Origin: Coturnix japonica
Taxonomy: Eukaryota > Chordata > Aves > Galliformes > Phasianidae
DNA length: 64,000 bases
Assembly: GCF_001577835.2 (NCBI RefSeq)
Contig: NC_029520.1
Coordinates: 50,198,930-50,262,929 of the forward strand
Direction of reading: 5' to 3'
Position 1 is the stretch's first letter; each line of letters begins with the position of its first letter. A program made the translations under genes and the position numbers. This document shows positions 24,501 to 39,500 of this stretch, piece after piece. The notes under the pieces were generated by a model. That model had not been told where the DNA came from. It worked only from the letters and a program-made list of their open reading frames with translations, and made no database searches.

Positions 24501-27500
24501 TACAAAGGCAGAATGCCAAACCAGAACTGTAGGTCAGAACAGCAGAATGTAGGTTAGAAATAGCACTCTTGCAGACAAAACGTTAACCATTTCACTTACA
24601 CGCAGCATTTTCACCTGAAGAAAAGCAAGAAGGAAAGAAGAAAGCTTTACATGCATACACAATGGGAGACATGAAACCTGACTGCAATACTCATCATCTA
24701 TGTGAGATCTGGAGTCCCACACTCAGTTCTCCCTGTGGACTGTGTATGAGCCAGGCTGGCACCCCTCAATAGGGACAGTCTGTGTCGAGGCTGGCACCCA
24801 CACCAGGGAAGGCACCAACTCCTTCCGAGAAGTGACCTCAATATGACACATGAAATGCTGATGCCACAACCTGCCATCACCATCAGTGAGTGAATGGGGA
24901 GCTACAGTTCCTATCCCTCCAGCCAGCAATGAGGCAACAACGATATCCTCTGAAAACTCCCTTGTATATACACTCATTCCCATTTTCTAGATTGGGAATA
25001 AATAAGTTTATTATAGAGAGAATTCTTCAGAATTACCTTTTTTAAGGAGAGTTCTGCCTCACCATTTCATTTTCCTTACAGAGACATTGCAAAAAAGAGA
25101 CAGTACCAAAGGCAAGTTCAAATGAGAAGCAAAGCAATATGAGATTTGTAAGCACCAGGAGTTCAAAATCAAGACCTTTTTTCCTGTCCATCCAATACCC
25201 AGAAGTAGATGCAATGCGACAAAATGCGTTTTGTTTCAGGGAGAGCCACCAAATGTCATTTTCAAAACAAGTGAATAAAGCTCCAAAATACCCCTTATAC
25301 TTTTCATATAAAGAATATCATGAACACTGACAGCAGCAATGAACACAGGGATTCTGTATCATGGGTCTCTCCATTCCACCTCATATTACCTTTCACATAA
25401 TACTAACAGTACTCTCACATCTTTTGTACAGCTTATTTGGTGGTTGTTACCCTCAAAAAGAAGCAGAACTCAAAGCTTGAGAACTTGCAGAAATCTTCTA
25501 ACTGGTTTTGCTTCATTTGCTTTCCAGCCTCTTCATGGACCAAGGATCTTCCCCTCTTTGTGTTCTTCACAAAGAACACAGCACGGTTACCATGACTCAT
25601 GGTTTACTCTATAGAACTACATCAAGGCTTCTGTAGATGTTAACCTGAACAGCTGGGCGGGAGCACAGAACAACTGCTTACAGGCATGTGTGTCACACAT
25701 TTAGTCAACACCCAGCCCAGGTACCAGAGGCAGATCTTGATGTCATTAAGAGACTAACAACACAGCTAACTCATGTGAAAGAAATGCATGCTAAGAGGAA
25801 GAGCAATGTGTACAGGATCCAGAGTTCAGATGAATGTACAATCAGGTCAAGTTGTCAGGGTTAACGTAAACTTGTTTTCATCATTTTAATGTTTGCTTCT
25901 TGATGCTGAATTTCAATTAAGGAAATGCAAATAATTAAACCTACTACTATAGGTTAGCAACTTTGCAATACAAAGATGAGAAGCCTTAAAAAGCTCATCT
26001 CTACCAGGAAGAAGCATGAATCCAACCATCCCTGTACACAGGCTGTGGCAGAAATGGATGATTCAAGTAACGTTTCATTTGCTCTCTCAAAGTCACTTAA
26101 AAGACCACAAGAGAATCAGGAACTGTTCTGAAGCAGTATGGATGTATTTTAATCTTAATTAGTTGGTTTTGGGGTTTTTTCTGACCATGTTTTGCATGTT
26201 TCATTAGGGCAAGAAATTAAAAGTGGAAGAATAAAGGGTCAGTTTGGGGTCTTCCAAAGATGATGCTAAAGCCAACTCTACAGGTAGCATAGAATTCATT
26301 TGAAACTTGGAAAATTCCAACTAAAAGCAAATTCCTCGCTCTTACTGGGATCTTACATTAATGTACCCATTAAGAACAGGTACTGAAAATACACTTCAAA
26401 AGGCTGCATGTTGAAATCTCAATTCTTTTGGAATCAGAAAGGTCTACAGGGAGACTGGAAGGACCCATCATTGCCTACATGTTCCCTTGTAAAACAGTAG
26501 GTATTTGGTTATTTCATCCTGAGAAGCAAACAGGGATGATTTCTCCCCTTGCAGAACTGAATTACACACAAATGCAGCAATATACATAATTAGGTTCTTA
26601 ACAAAAATTAGGTGACACAAGAAAAACTTCTATTTCTCTGCGGAGATAGTGGACTTTAGATTCTATTCTCATTCCTTCTATCTGCAGTGCATCCTTTTGA
26701 CTGCCAAACACACCCTTAAATTACAGCCACCTCATTAGGCCAGGCTGAAAACCAGATAAAAACCAAGAGAAATCTCCAGATTCTTATCTGGAGTCAAACC
26801 AAGAGTGTTTGGGGCTTTTTATTATTTCATTTTATAAATTAGGGGTTTTTTTCTACATTATCTCCTAATTTTCCTCACCTTTTGCGACACAAGAAACATC
26901 TGTTCTGTTATTTAAACCTCACAGTGTGAATCAGAAGTAATCCCAAGTTGCATTACCCACTGCAAGCATTGCCAAAAATCCAACCAGGTGAACACACTGA
27001 ACAATTCAACCCAATACAACCCCTGTTAAAATCAATGACAAGCAATTTCCACCTTTTCTTCCTTTAGAATCAACTCAGAACCACACAAGTCAGCTACCAG
27101 CAATGAGGATTAGCATCTCACCATCACAGTACTGCTCCCATTCTTCAGTGTATGAAAGACATCACGGAACAACCATGAAAATCCTGAAAACAGTCATTCT
27201 AATTGCACTATAAATATTTGATGAAAGGTGGCATAATTAGAAAGACAGCCCGTGTCAAAACAAAGTTACAGATTTTAATCCAGCTGCTGGATAAATGGTA
27301 GGGTCTATCATCACAAGCTGTAGCAGGTCTCTGCTCTATTACCATTATAAAAGATCCTACTTCAGAAAAACGGGATCCCCTTCCACCCTCAGAATTAGAC
27401 TCTTCTGACTGACTTGATACTTTCATTACATATTAAGTAGGTCTGAAGCTGTTTGATTGATTTAAGGAAGGAAGGCCTATCACGGCAGGTCAGCAGCAGG

Positions 27501-30500
27501 CCAAGCCATGACAGCAAAACTCCTCTGCATTTCAGAAGATGGGACTGAGGGGTGGGGAGGAAAAAGGATAATTTTGTAAGCCTCTGTCCCATTTCCAGCA
27601 ATATAACAACGTGCAGGCCCAAAATGAACGGGTCCAATGAAGGTATTCTGGCAGAGGCTATTTTCACCTTGATTATTTAAATGAGAAGCTCCATGATATA
27701 TCAATGCAAAATCAGAGCAATTCAACATTTGCAGTGAAATAATGGCAAGGCATCATCATACACTCAGCAGTTCTCTCTGCAACTGGTATTACTGCCCTTT
27801 AAGGGAAAGAAAAGAAAAAGACATTAAGGCAAATTCTTTAAATGCTCTCTTACTGCAGCAACACTCAGCCCATAGTTAAAACAAGTCATATATCCTACCT
27901 ATATCCTAGCAGTTGAATCAGGAATTGGATTTAATGGGCTAAAATGACAGTTCTGCTCTGAGAAGCAAAATCTTCCCTCTGCTACGCAGCTTCAGCATGA
28001 AGATGCTCACCTTATTTTTACATCTCTACTTGTGAAATCCATTAATTCCAGGTGACATCTTTTCATACCGACACATCTGCTTGTCCGTAATCTTTCCTTT
28101 CACTTCTTTACATTGGGATTATTCCTTAAGAACAGCCCTATTTCCTTCATAGGAATGCTTTTTTTTTCCCTCCTTCTTTTTTTTTTTAAGCCACCAAGCT
28201 CTCCCTCCCCCTTCTTTGTTTAAAACACACAGCAATTTTCTGCAAAAGCCACGAAAAAAAGCATTAAAAAGGGATCAGAGAAAAGCAATAGATCAATCCT
28301 TAATTATTAGTGCCGATATACAACAAATTCAGGCAACATAAATGCAAACAGACTAACACAGACTGCAACAGTTCACACCCTGCAAAATGTGGCCTATTCA
28401 GTCCTTTTCACTGCAAACAGAGGAAAAATCCCAAAGGATTTTATATTCCACACACATCTGGCCTTACATTTATCTAATCAGACCATTATTTTCACATAGA
28501 CATCCACTCTGTTTTCCGGAACAGTAATTAAGCCATAAAATTAACACCTAAAAATAGCTTCTTATTGTCCTTTTAACGTGGAAATCTCCAGCCTGGTTGC
28601 ATGCTCCACCAGACAGTTCACAGAAGAGAAATCTACCGATCTACCTCCAATCCACGCTCTCAACAAGCAACGTTAAATTTACACATTAAAACACAGAGTC
28701 CTTACCTATGAGCTGCATTCTTTCAAATGTTAAATGGTTTTATTTCCTTTCTGCCTAACGTGCAAAATGCCTGGACATATTGCAGCCTGACTTCCGAATA
28801 TTTGTTTTCTTTCTCTCTCTCTCACCGCACGGCATCCGCAGTTATACAGCATTACTTACATTTCCTCTTCCACATTAAAAATAAAATAAAATAAAAAAAG
28901 AAATCAGACATTACATGAAAGGCAAAGAAAGAGACAGCCCATTTCAAAGCATCTGGCAAGCCTCCCCTGGCAGGCAGCCAAGCCTCTGCTAAATCTTCCT
29001 CTCTTTTGGAGCATGCTCACTCCACGCCAACACAATGTTGCTGTAGCAACACCGTAGGCAGCCTCCAAGTATGAACAGCCATTCTGTTTGCAGTGTGACA
29101 AACCCGCACGCTGCAGGGGAAGTGAAAGGGAAACGATATTTGACCTTCCTCAGGAGACAAACTTCGCTTTATTTTCCTGCGTAAGGAACCAAACGTCGCC
29201 AAGGCTGTCGTGAAAATGGTGAGAAACAAAGGGAAAAACACACAGATCCCACCATCAGTCCCCTCCTCCAACTTTATTCCTGGTTTAGCGCCAGCATTAG
29301 AAACAGGTAGCAGGTATAAAAGGAACAATGAAAATACACTTTTGACCACAAGAAATTGGCTCATTTCATAAAAAATCACTCAAAATAATGCTAAAATTTA
29401 GCCATACATTTCAATTGAGTATTAAACTCCCTCCACTTGGTACCATCCCTGACCTGTACAATTAGAGATCAGACAAAAACTGATGTTGTGACTCGCATCC
29501 AAAGGTAAGTACTGCACTGCTTGTGGTGTCTCAGGCAGCAAATAGCTCTAACCAGCACTGTGCATTAGCTCCTACTTTGTCAGCCTCGTAATCTTGCTTT
29601 AGCAGTTTGTCTTCTCATCAAACTATTATTCACAGAAACAAGCTAGAAGGTTGTAGTGAGCTGGGGATTGGCCTCTTCCCTCGTGTAATCGATGATAGAA
29701 CTAGAGGGAATGATTTTAAGCTGCGCCAGGGGAGATTCAGGCTGAACATTAGGAAATATTACTTCTCAGAAAGGGTAGTCAGGCATTGGAATGCACTGCA
29801 CAGGGAGGTGGAGGAGTCACCAACCATGGGAGTGTTCAAGAAACGTTTGGATGTTGTGTTGATATGATTTAGCTGGGAAGTATTGGTAATGGTTGGACTA
29901 GATGATCTTCTAGGTCTTTTCCAACCTTGATGATTCTGTGATTCTGTGAAGCTACTTTCTTACATGAACTACACGGGAAGCCCAAAAGAAAAGCACACAG
30001 CTATTTTCACACAATGCTGGATCACTCCTATTTGTCTCAGCATCCATTCACTCATTTCTTTCACCCAGATTCTTTCCATCACTGCCTTGAATTCTTTATT
30101 TCTGACTAGGAGCAAAGGGAGGATGCCCAGCTCTGAAAACACACTGAAGTTAAGACAGAGAACTTCATGAAGCAGAATACCTTTAGACACACACGTTATT
30201 CTATTATCTTTGAAGAATAACTGAAATTGCCCAGACTTACCAGTACTTCTTCATTTTTCTCTTCTCTTTTTATTTCCTCTTCATCAGTTTCTGCAGCAGC
30301 TCCATCTTCTTCATCACTGCTAGAGGATTCCATAATCTCACTTATGTCCATCTTCCAGTTCCGAGGGACAACCTTTGTGCTGAGAAACGTGCTTGCTTCC
30401 TGAAGCCCTACAGAAGAAAGGGCCCTCTTCATACCTCATCCCAAGTATTCAGAATCAGAAAGCATTTCTCAATTTCCTTTTCATAGCCTTATAAATTAAC

Positions 30501-33500
30501 GAAGCAAACTTAAACCAAAATGATAGTAAGTGATGGAGTAGCTCTGTCTACATAGTATATACTTAAAGACAGGTTTTAAAAATCAAGTATCAGAAACTCG
30601 AGGAGCTTAGATTTGAGAACATCCATCTGTATTTTTCCCCCAGAGGGTGGTGACGTACTGGAACAGGTTGCCCAAGGAGGCTGTGGATGCCCCATCCCTG
30701 CAGGCATTCAAGGCCAGGCTGGATGTGGCTCTGGGCAGCCTGGGCTGCTGGTTGGTGACCCTGCACACAGCAGGGGGTTGGAACTACATGATCATTGTGG
30801 TCCTTTTCAACACAGACCATTCTATGATTCTATGGTATTTCCTAGACACGTGCCCTCCCGAACACTACTAAGCCTTATACCTATTTATTTACACAGTATC
30901 AAAGACCTTTACTTATCCACATTTTCTGTGCAGCTGTGAAGCTGTTTTGTTTCTGTATGAAAGTGGCAAATAGTGCAGGAAATCCACTTAAAAACAAACA
31001 AAAGCTCCAAGCCATCACAGTTCAGGTACCAGGAATTTCTTTGTTCTTTTCAAAAGATCTTCATGCCTCAGATTGTAAAAAAATAAAATGAAATAAACCA
31101 AAAAATAAAAGCACACCAATATTTTGTTAAAGAAAGCTGCCTAAGGAGATTCTGTTCCATTCATGTCTGGAACAGAAGCACTCTAATGAATAAGGGAGTG
31201 ATGGTATGGGGAGAAGCCACATTCATACAATGGGAATACCTCGGATTCTTTTCCTTCAATAAAGAGGAATCAGATTACCCCAAAAGAGGGACGTACTGCA
31301 ATGAGCCATTCACAGCATTGCAAGAGATGAAAAAGCACCAGAACCTAAGAACTGCTGGTAGAGTTCCTGTACTCTGAAATAATTAATAGGAACAAAGTAC
31401 ATGGGAAATATTAAATCAAAACCTCCTCAAGCTGTCTTACTTGCATTACGTTAAAACCCCACTTGTAAAGAAGCTGCTCTGCACCTTTAATCAAATAGAA
31501 GGACCTCTTGGTGGTGGTTTTTCTCTTGTATATTTGTTTTTCAAGTAAATGTTTGAAAATTTCTCCTTTAAAAATGATGTGTTTTAACTGGGATGATCAA
31601 CTAAAAGTTGAACATCTACATTAAAGTGAGAAACTGGCCTTCCACAAGCTCAGGAAAAACATGAATACCACAGACACATCATCCATCCATTCAGAAAATC
31701 TACCTCTGTAATTAGACTCTTCAATCAAGCATTATTTCAGGCTATTGACATCAGCTATTCTATTAAAGGTTACAATTCCACGTCTGGGTACTTTTCATTT
31801 AAAGACAAAACGTGTTCCAACCATAGCATAAAGCAGTGGTTTTAGGAGAGGTAGCTTTATATGCCATTGTTCAATGATATTTCAAAGACTGTACCTCCAA
31901 AATCACCTTTTGAATTTGAATAAATTTAAAGTGGAATGAAAGAAGGAAACAAAACCAAATAAGCAACACTTCTATTAGTTGCCTTGTCATTAATAGGGCA
32001 GTTGTATCCAAAGTTTCTCTAATTTATCACATTTAAAGCTGTTTGCAGAATAGATGGCCAGCAGCATTCACTTCAAACCAATACGCAGCTGTTAATTTGG
32101 AAAAGCTAATATTGCTGCTGTATGAAACTGCATTTTCAAAACACCCACAATTTACTCAAATTTACCTTTTTTAGGGGAGGGTTCTGACTTTGGTAAGTTT
32201 GGAGCATCGAGTTCTTTAATGTCTTTTCTTGCTACTGAATAACTGGAAAAAAAAAGTTCTGTTATTTTTCTAATACAGTAAAACAGGTATTTGACTCATA
32301 CAAAGAGATTTCTAGTATTTCTTAATTTCAAGCTTCTTTCCAACAAGTAAATATGTAGGCTTTTGTTACCTGAAACGTGAAATAGACATGCCTGAGTCAA
32401 CATTATGGGTATTGTATGTTTAATAAACTTGTGCACTTAGAAAGAAAGTGAGGAAGAAGAGTGCCAGGTGGCCTTAACCATGGATGTTTGTAGTTAGAGT
32501 ATGCTGAGAGAGATGCACTAGAAGTGCATGAGAAAGAAGACAAATAAGGGGAAACAGCTTAGAAAAACAGACTTGGTATATTTTCAATATACTTTTCCTT
32601 AAGAAACACACATATCTCTCCCCCCAAATCCATTCACCCACTCAGTTTTTTCAAGGGGGGTATGGAGTCAGGAAATAACAGGTTAAAAGGACCTTTTTAA
32701 TTAACTGTTTAATTAAAATAATTAATTTACATCCACTTTAAAAAAATTTAGAAGTAGATTAAACACTTATTAAACTCTGCTATTTAAACAGCAATGGACA
32801 TCTCGGGCTCACAAGGTAATGGGTCAATCAGGTATGAAAACTACTGCCATTGACACGGATGACAGCTGTAATAGTTACGACATTAAGGATATTTCTTGAC
32901 ACTGAAACACACTTTACAGAACAGGAATGACCAGAAATTAACATCTGGTTGTTTGTTTTTTGAAGTTGCTGACTTCTTTTTCCTCTCTGAGACACCAAAG
33001 CCATAGTACAGATACAACACAAAGGGGGAGGGAGGGGGAGCACAAAGAAGAAATCAGTTGGAATTGAACTACAGAAGACAAAGGTTAAAATAAAAGGGAA
33101 GCTGTTACTTACAATTTGGAATCTGCAAAGGATCGGACTAAACACTGGTCCTTTTTCACTGTGACGTCATCGTTACAGCTGGGAGATACAACCTGAAGTT
33201 TCAAATAAAACACTGTTTTTTTCAAAGCAGAAAAGAAAATGAAACAGCTTATCTTGAAAGGAATGACAGCAGGAAAATAGCTGCTTCCTTGTTTCTTCCA
33301 GTATAATTTGGAGTTCTGAGAAAAGGAACATGCTCCTATTGATATTACCAGGGCCAAAAATAACAACTTTCAAGAAACAGTTTATCTCAAGCTATTTACT
33401 CTACTTGTCATGTACAAGCTGGAAAAGTTCATTAGTTCGTTTGTAAACTCAAACTACTCCTCTACAGAGCTGACGTTGCAGAGTCCTATTCACTCGCTCA

Positions 33501-36500
33501 GTTCTTTCTCCTGTTCATAGAACTGCTTACAGCAACTATTTAAAGTGGGGGACAAAAAAGTTACAGCCCTATTTATGTTATATCGAATTCTGATCTGAGG
33601 CATTCAGGCTAAGAGATAAATAGGTTTGGGTTTTTTTTTCTTTTGAGGTGTAGGTAATATAAAGCAGTACAGATTCAAGCGCATCCTTCCACAACACCAT
33701 TATCTCCAGAACTCTAAAAAGGTGATATACATTCATCTGCAGTATTTGTATTACCACAAACATGCTTACATTTTATTCCAGACCATAACATGTGGACAAA
33801 AACACAATGAATGCAGATAAACTCCTGGATCTACCAGAGGAAGGTGGACCATCCTATTCAGACGAGGCAGAGCAACAAGATGTTACTGCCTCCCAGCTCA
33901 CAGAGAGCTACTCAGCCACTAAGGAAGGTAATCCCCTACCTGGAACCAGGTGAAGTTCAAATCTGCCATTCATAAAGCAACGTACAGCAATCAGAAGACA
34001 GAGAGCAACACCACGTTTCACATTTTAAACTGAGGTACAGCTGTCTAATTCAGAGTCAACTGTGCACCCCACATTAAATGGAATCTGTGAAATTTTGTGA
34101 ACAAAATCTGTCCATCTGTTCAACGCTCCAAGCAACAATCATATCCTTTTTGAGTGACAGAAGATGCATATAAGCTTGTCTAACACAACTAGAAAAGCCT
34201 GCTCAAGAAAAAAAAACTATTGATGTGTATCTGTAAAACTTTTTTGGGCTTACAGAGGGTCTGCATTTACAATAAGAGCAAAGGCACTTGAATTCAGTCA
34301 ATATTGACTGTTAGTATTTTAATAAACAGAATCAATCAATGTAGTCAAATGGAAATAGTATCCAGCCTACTGCTAGATCAACTGGCCATTTCATGTAGAT
34401 CTATGCATGAGAGAAACTAGTACTTTATAAACCTAAGCCTAAGGGAAAAGGCAATCATTAAAACAGCAAAAAATATATATATTCATTGCATACCAACCAT
34501 TTCACGTATAGTTCTGACTGACTTAAGAGCCATTAAAGTTATACACAAATATTCATTGTTTTCTCCTGCTGTTCATGGACACTGTAGAATATCTGGATTT
34601 TTAGAGAATGTGGGGAGCACAGCTGGCCTGACTGCATTCAAAACAAGTGTCCAAACTGTCCAATCCAAGAAAACTGTTATAGGAACACTGCAACAAATTG
34701 GATTATATTCTTGCCAAAAATCAAACAAACAGTAGCGTGAAATAGAAGATTTTGATACTTTAAACAACTTACCAAAGCTGGATACCAGTCGGCCTTCTCG
34801 GAATTACAAGTCACACTCACAACCTTGCCAAGCAATTCATCATTGAGACGCCTTTTATCTTCATCCTCTTCTTCACTACTTTCTTCTTCCTTTTCATCTT
34901 CAGTTCTGAATTATTAAAACATACGTTATTTTCAAGTTTTCACTTGAGGTTAACGTTTGAAAGCAAAAATACCTTACAACACCTTTTTTCTTGCTTTTCT
35001 GCAAGGACTCAGAAATAAAGTTATAATTTTCAGAAATGAAATTGCTGGATGTACTACTATAATAAATGCACTGACTTAAAAGACTCTAGTAGAAATTCTT
35101 CCCAAGTAGTAGCATTCTACCACAGCATCTTGTTGGAACTGGAGATGTGAATCAGCAATTGATTGTGCATTGACATGAAACGTAGGGAAAGAATCTCCAT
35201 CCTTAACATTTCAAAGCACCTTTTTTCCTACATTGTAAAGAAGCTTAAAAAACCTACATTTCCTGACTCGAGTTCATATTATATGAAAGGAGAATAAACA
35301 TTCTTAAGGCCTCTACAGGGGACAAAAACAGCAGCAATAAACCATCAAATTCATACTGTTGCTAAAACATGAACACGTCTGCAGGAACTGAACTTCAGTC
35401 CATAGTCTGTGTATGCAGCTCACATGATAAACCACTCAGACTGTTACAGCTTTAATTGGACTACAATTTTAGCAAAGGACACTAAGTGAAAGGAACAGAG
35501 CACTAAGAAAACTCACACAGGAAGAGAAGATCTCCTTCCTCTATTAGATTTCTTCCCAATAACTGGAGTTCCAAAGTGCTCTGGGTTGGTTAGTGGCAGC
35601 TGATCAAGTGTCTACGCGAACAAAGAGGGAACAAAATTAATTTGCAGTTTCTTATATTAAAAAAATTAACCCTCTACTATCCAGTTATCAATGTATATCC
35701 ATCATCTTACCTCACTTTCTGCAAAGTGCCTTTCTCCCTTCAAGCATAATGAAGTTCGTCTCAAGGTCCTTTCATCACCATCATCGAAAACTAGAATGGA
35801 AGCAAGAAAGCACGTTAGCAGAAAATGATCCCACACTGACAGAACAAGCCTGCTGTTTATCATGCAATTTAAAATACTCTCTAAAACACCATTTCGAAGA
35901 CCTTCACTTTGACATTTATTTGCTTCACAAACAGAAGGAAGGGAAGTATGCAAGATTCAGCCTGAGGAGGGGTAACAGTTTCATTCAGACTCATGTCAGT
36001 GCCTGGTAAGGCTTTTGGAGGCTGTAGCTTTAATATAATTTAGACATCCACCTTAGGAGTGCATTGCACTACTTCAAGCCACAGCTACTGGCTGTACACC
36101 TGTTACTATTAACTAACAGCATTCAGGTTTTTTTGTTGTTCTTGTTTTAAAATTACCCATTTCTTCCTTACTCGTTCTGCCTTTTAATTCTCCTGCTGCA
36201 TACAAGTCACCAAAGAAGTACAAGTGTCATGGCTTCTTCTACACCATAAACAATGTGCTACCAACAGCCTGTGAGTTCTGTAAACGTGCCTTCATAGCTC
36301 TAACCAATTCAGAAAGAAGAGTTAGTAGACAAAGACAGTAAGGCCAAGTCAAAAGGAAGTTCCATCAGTTTCCAATATGCAGCTGAAGAAGTCTAGGACA
36401 CTGAGCTCATTGTAAGTTTTGCCTGAGAAACATTTACTTTTTGGTCAGTTTAAATAAAACATTTTCACCAAGATTTCCTTTAAGATAAGGAAAGAAAACT

Positions 36501-39500
36501 TACTAATTCCCCCACTTGCTGAATTTTAAGTGGTTTCATACCTACAATTTGAAGCAAGCAACAATATTCCTTCTATCTACAATATGTCACAGCAATAGCT
36601 TGTTTTTTAAGGAACACACAATGTTTTGGTAATCCTGTTTTCCCACGTTCTGGTTCAGATCCCACCGTCTGAGCCATAAGAACAGGCTCTTTTCAGAGAG
36701 CAGAGACCAGGTGGCTGCAGTCTGACAGTCCAGTGAGTTAAAAGTTTATTTGTATGGGTCAAAGGGCAGAATACTATTCTATATTTAAACTACTTGAAAA
36801 GCACTTTGTCCAGCAACTAACCTTCTTTTTGTTTTAATTAAAATAGAGTGTTGTGTTGATCAATGCAGTAATTTGGGCATATTTCTATTTAAAAAACAAA
36901 ACAACACGAGCTTAGCAAAATTATAAAATAACATGATTTGTTAGCAAAAATACCTTTGAGTTGCAGCAAGAAAAGCTTTTATCTCACTTGTCAACTGAAT
37001 AGAATGGTCACATTCTCAATCCTAGATTAAAACCTTAGACTGGAATAATACTGCAATAACAGCTACATAATATCACATGAACACCAACTTAGTTAAGCTT
37101 GATAAGGATTGAGATTATTAGAATTTCAGAGTAGAGACAGTGCTACCATACATTGCAATGCTGAATTATCTTAATGGCTTATGTCATTATGTAGTATAAA
37201 GGAAGCAAATCACTTTTCGCTCCCTCCTGAACCCTAATATATTAAGAACAGCAGGGAGATACGGGCCTAATTAGCCATATTAGCCAATAACCTTTTCAAA
37301 ACCATTATAATATGAAGACCTGTCAATCTCAGTGTCAATACAATACTCTCAAATTCCTCTGGTTTGGCTGACAGCTAAAGGAAGCCAACACTGATGGACT
37401 TTGCACTGAAGTATGCAGTCTTCCCCTCAGCAGTATCAGATGTTTATGTCCTTATATACGTTCCAGCCCTTCAAACTTCAAGTGCCACCCAATCTGTACA
37501 TATTATTATCAAAGTGTGTGTATGAATAATATTTCAGTGGTATATTTTTAGGGACCCTACAAGTGCTTGCAACTTCTCATTGTGCTGAGAAGTTTTAAAA
37601 GCAGGTCATCATCACTATGCTTTCCTAAACACATTCAGAACTGAAGTCAAAGTAGTATTTCACAAACACGATTAAGGGAACATAAGGCTGGTGATTATCA
37701 ATAGGTGAGTTCATTGGAAACAGCAAATAGGAGTTGATACTTGGCAGTAAAGAAAAAGTACTACCAATCTACTTTATCCCTACTTCCAGAAGTATCATCT
37801 TCACATGTTTATATCTCACTTTCGCAGGCAAATACAACTACTCCTCTTGGAAGGAATCTGACTTAACCAGAAATATACATTGATACTGTTAGCACCTTCA
37901 CAGATACACACCTTCCTAAAGTTCAGCAGGCCTCGTGTTTCCATCTCAGTTGCCTTCATCTAAAAAAAATCTACTCCACAAAACACACTGCTCGTATTAT
38001 ATCCGCACAAGTTTTAAATGCAAGTCCTGAGGGCTTTAAGAGAATGACTTTTCACCACACAGTCTCATACATTAATGATTTAAGAGATATAAGCATCAGG
38101 TCAGATAGCAGAGTTTGGTCCATGCACTACATCAACAGTGTGACAGCAGTCATGGCAGAAAAACGTAACAGGCTCTTAAATTAAAACTGCACGTTCATTC
38201 CTCCTTATCCCTATTCAGAAGTATAACTGTTTAGGGAAAATGCTTGGTAATAACAAAGAGACAAAAACTGTTGAATTGGCATTGAACAACTGACATGAAT
38301 TGCTTTATTGTTTCCCTAACAGGTCATTGTTACACTTCCAAATTCTCTGACAGCAGAAATTCTTACACGCTGTATTCCTTAAGGAAGGCTGCTAAACAGA
38401 ATCAACTGTACAGAGGAGGAAAGGAAACGGGGATGGAAGACAGGGAGAGCTGCCTCCATACCCACGTAATTCAGCCGCTGAAAGATACGCTCACAGTGTC
38501 ACAATATTTATCACGGAAGAGGAACTTACAATCCTGCCTCTCCAAAAAAGCAGAAGCCCTTTATGTGACATTGCTGCCTAACTCTAAAGTGGGCACGTAC
38601 TCACTGGGGCAACAGCCACGTCCCAGCTGGCTGCTCCAGCACATATTTCTGGGAAGAGAGCAATACCTCCTAGCCAGGAAACTAACTCTACTATTTAAGA
38701 GTCAATCTAACAAAGTAGGAATGACAGGAGGAAAAACTGGCCAGAGGCCTTTCTTCCAAGGCGTGTTATTTAACCAAGAACACTGACAGAAGGAGAAGAA
38801 AGATGACTAAGCAGCACAGCCTGGAGGAACAGTCTCTATTCGGTTTGTTCTCATTCAATTCCCAAGAATGCCCTATATGGGGCTAAATATGTTCCATATA
38901 CAGCATTGTTAAAGAGCAGAAACAAAATGGAAAATTTCAGACTTTCACTGCATCCCAGCCTTCTCAGTAATGACAGGTAACAAACAGAAGTGGATGCACT
39001 TCTGTTCATGGAAGCTTCGGCAAGCCATAACGATGACAGACAAAATCCTCCATTGGGAATCACTGTGGTACCTTCAATAAGTTAGGGAAACAAGTACCTC
39101 AAAATTCTCTCTTAAAAATTGAGTCCATCCAACAGGCATTAAACAGTGTAGCTTTTCACTCACTCTGGATTAGCAGTTATCCTCCATTCCCTGGCTGCAG
39201 CAGGCCTGTGCATGTCTCTACAAACTATTAACAACAATAACACTAATCCTAACCCTGCCTCACAAAAACGCTATCTCAACACCCAGTCTCATTTAGTTAG
39301 AAAGTAAATATTAAAAAGCCAACTAATCCAAAACAATGCCTAAAAACTAGGGAGAAACTCACCTCAAGCTACTGCAGATCAGTCATCTTATAAATAATCT
39401 TATTTATATATATCACCAAGATTAGGAGAAAAAATAAAAGAGCGACAGAAAAGAGGAGAACAAAGCAGGAGAGCAGCGATAACATCCTGGAAAGTTACAT

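Larger units (their letters stand above)
23026..30240 (-). other. ARID4A intron 11 (7.2 kb)
   Basis: No gene. It holds one CR1 (29651-29949), an (AAAAT)n run at about 28877-28899, a perfect inverted-repeat X-box-like site at 29037-29050, and poly-T tracts near 28160-28190. Confidence 0.6.

Noticed and set aside
29017-29379. 120-codon minus-strand frame with two hydrophobic stretches in ARID4A intron 11
   Set aside because: It lies within an intron on the same strand, has no splice sites joining it in phase to flanking exons, and shows no family resemblance.
33160-33169. TGACGTCA (CRE palindrome) inside ARID4A exon 9
   Set aside because: The bases encode conserved residues D-D-V-T; no reason to infer regulation.
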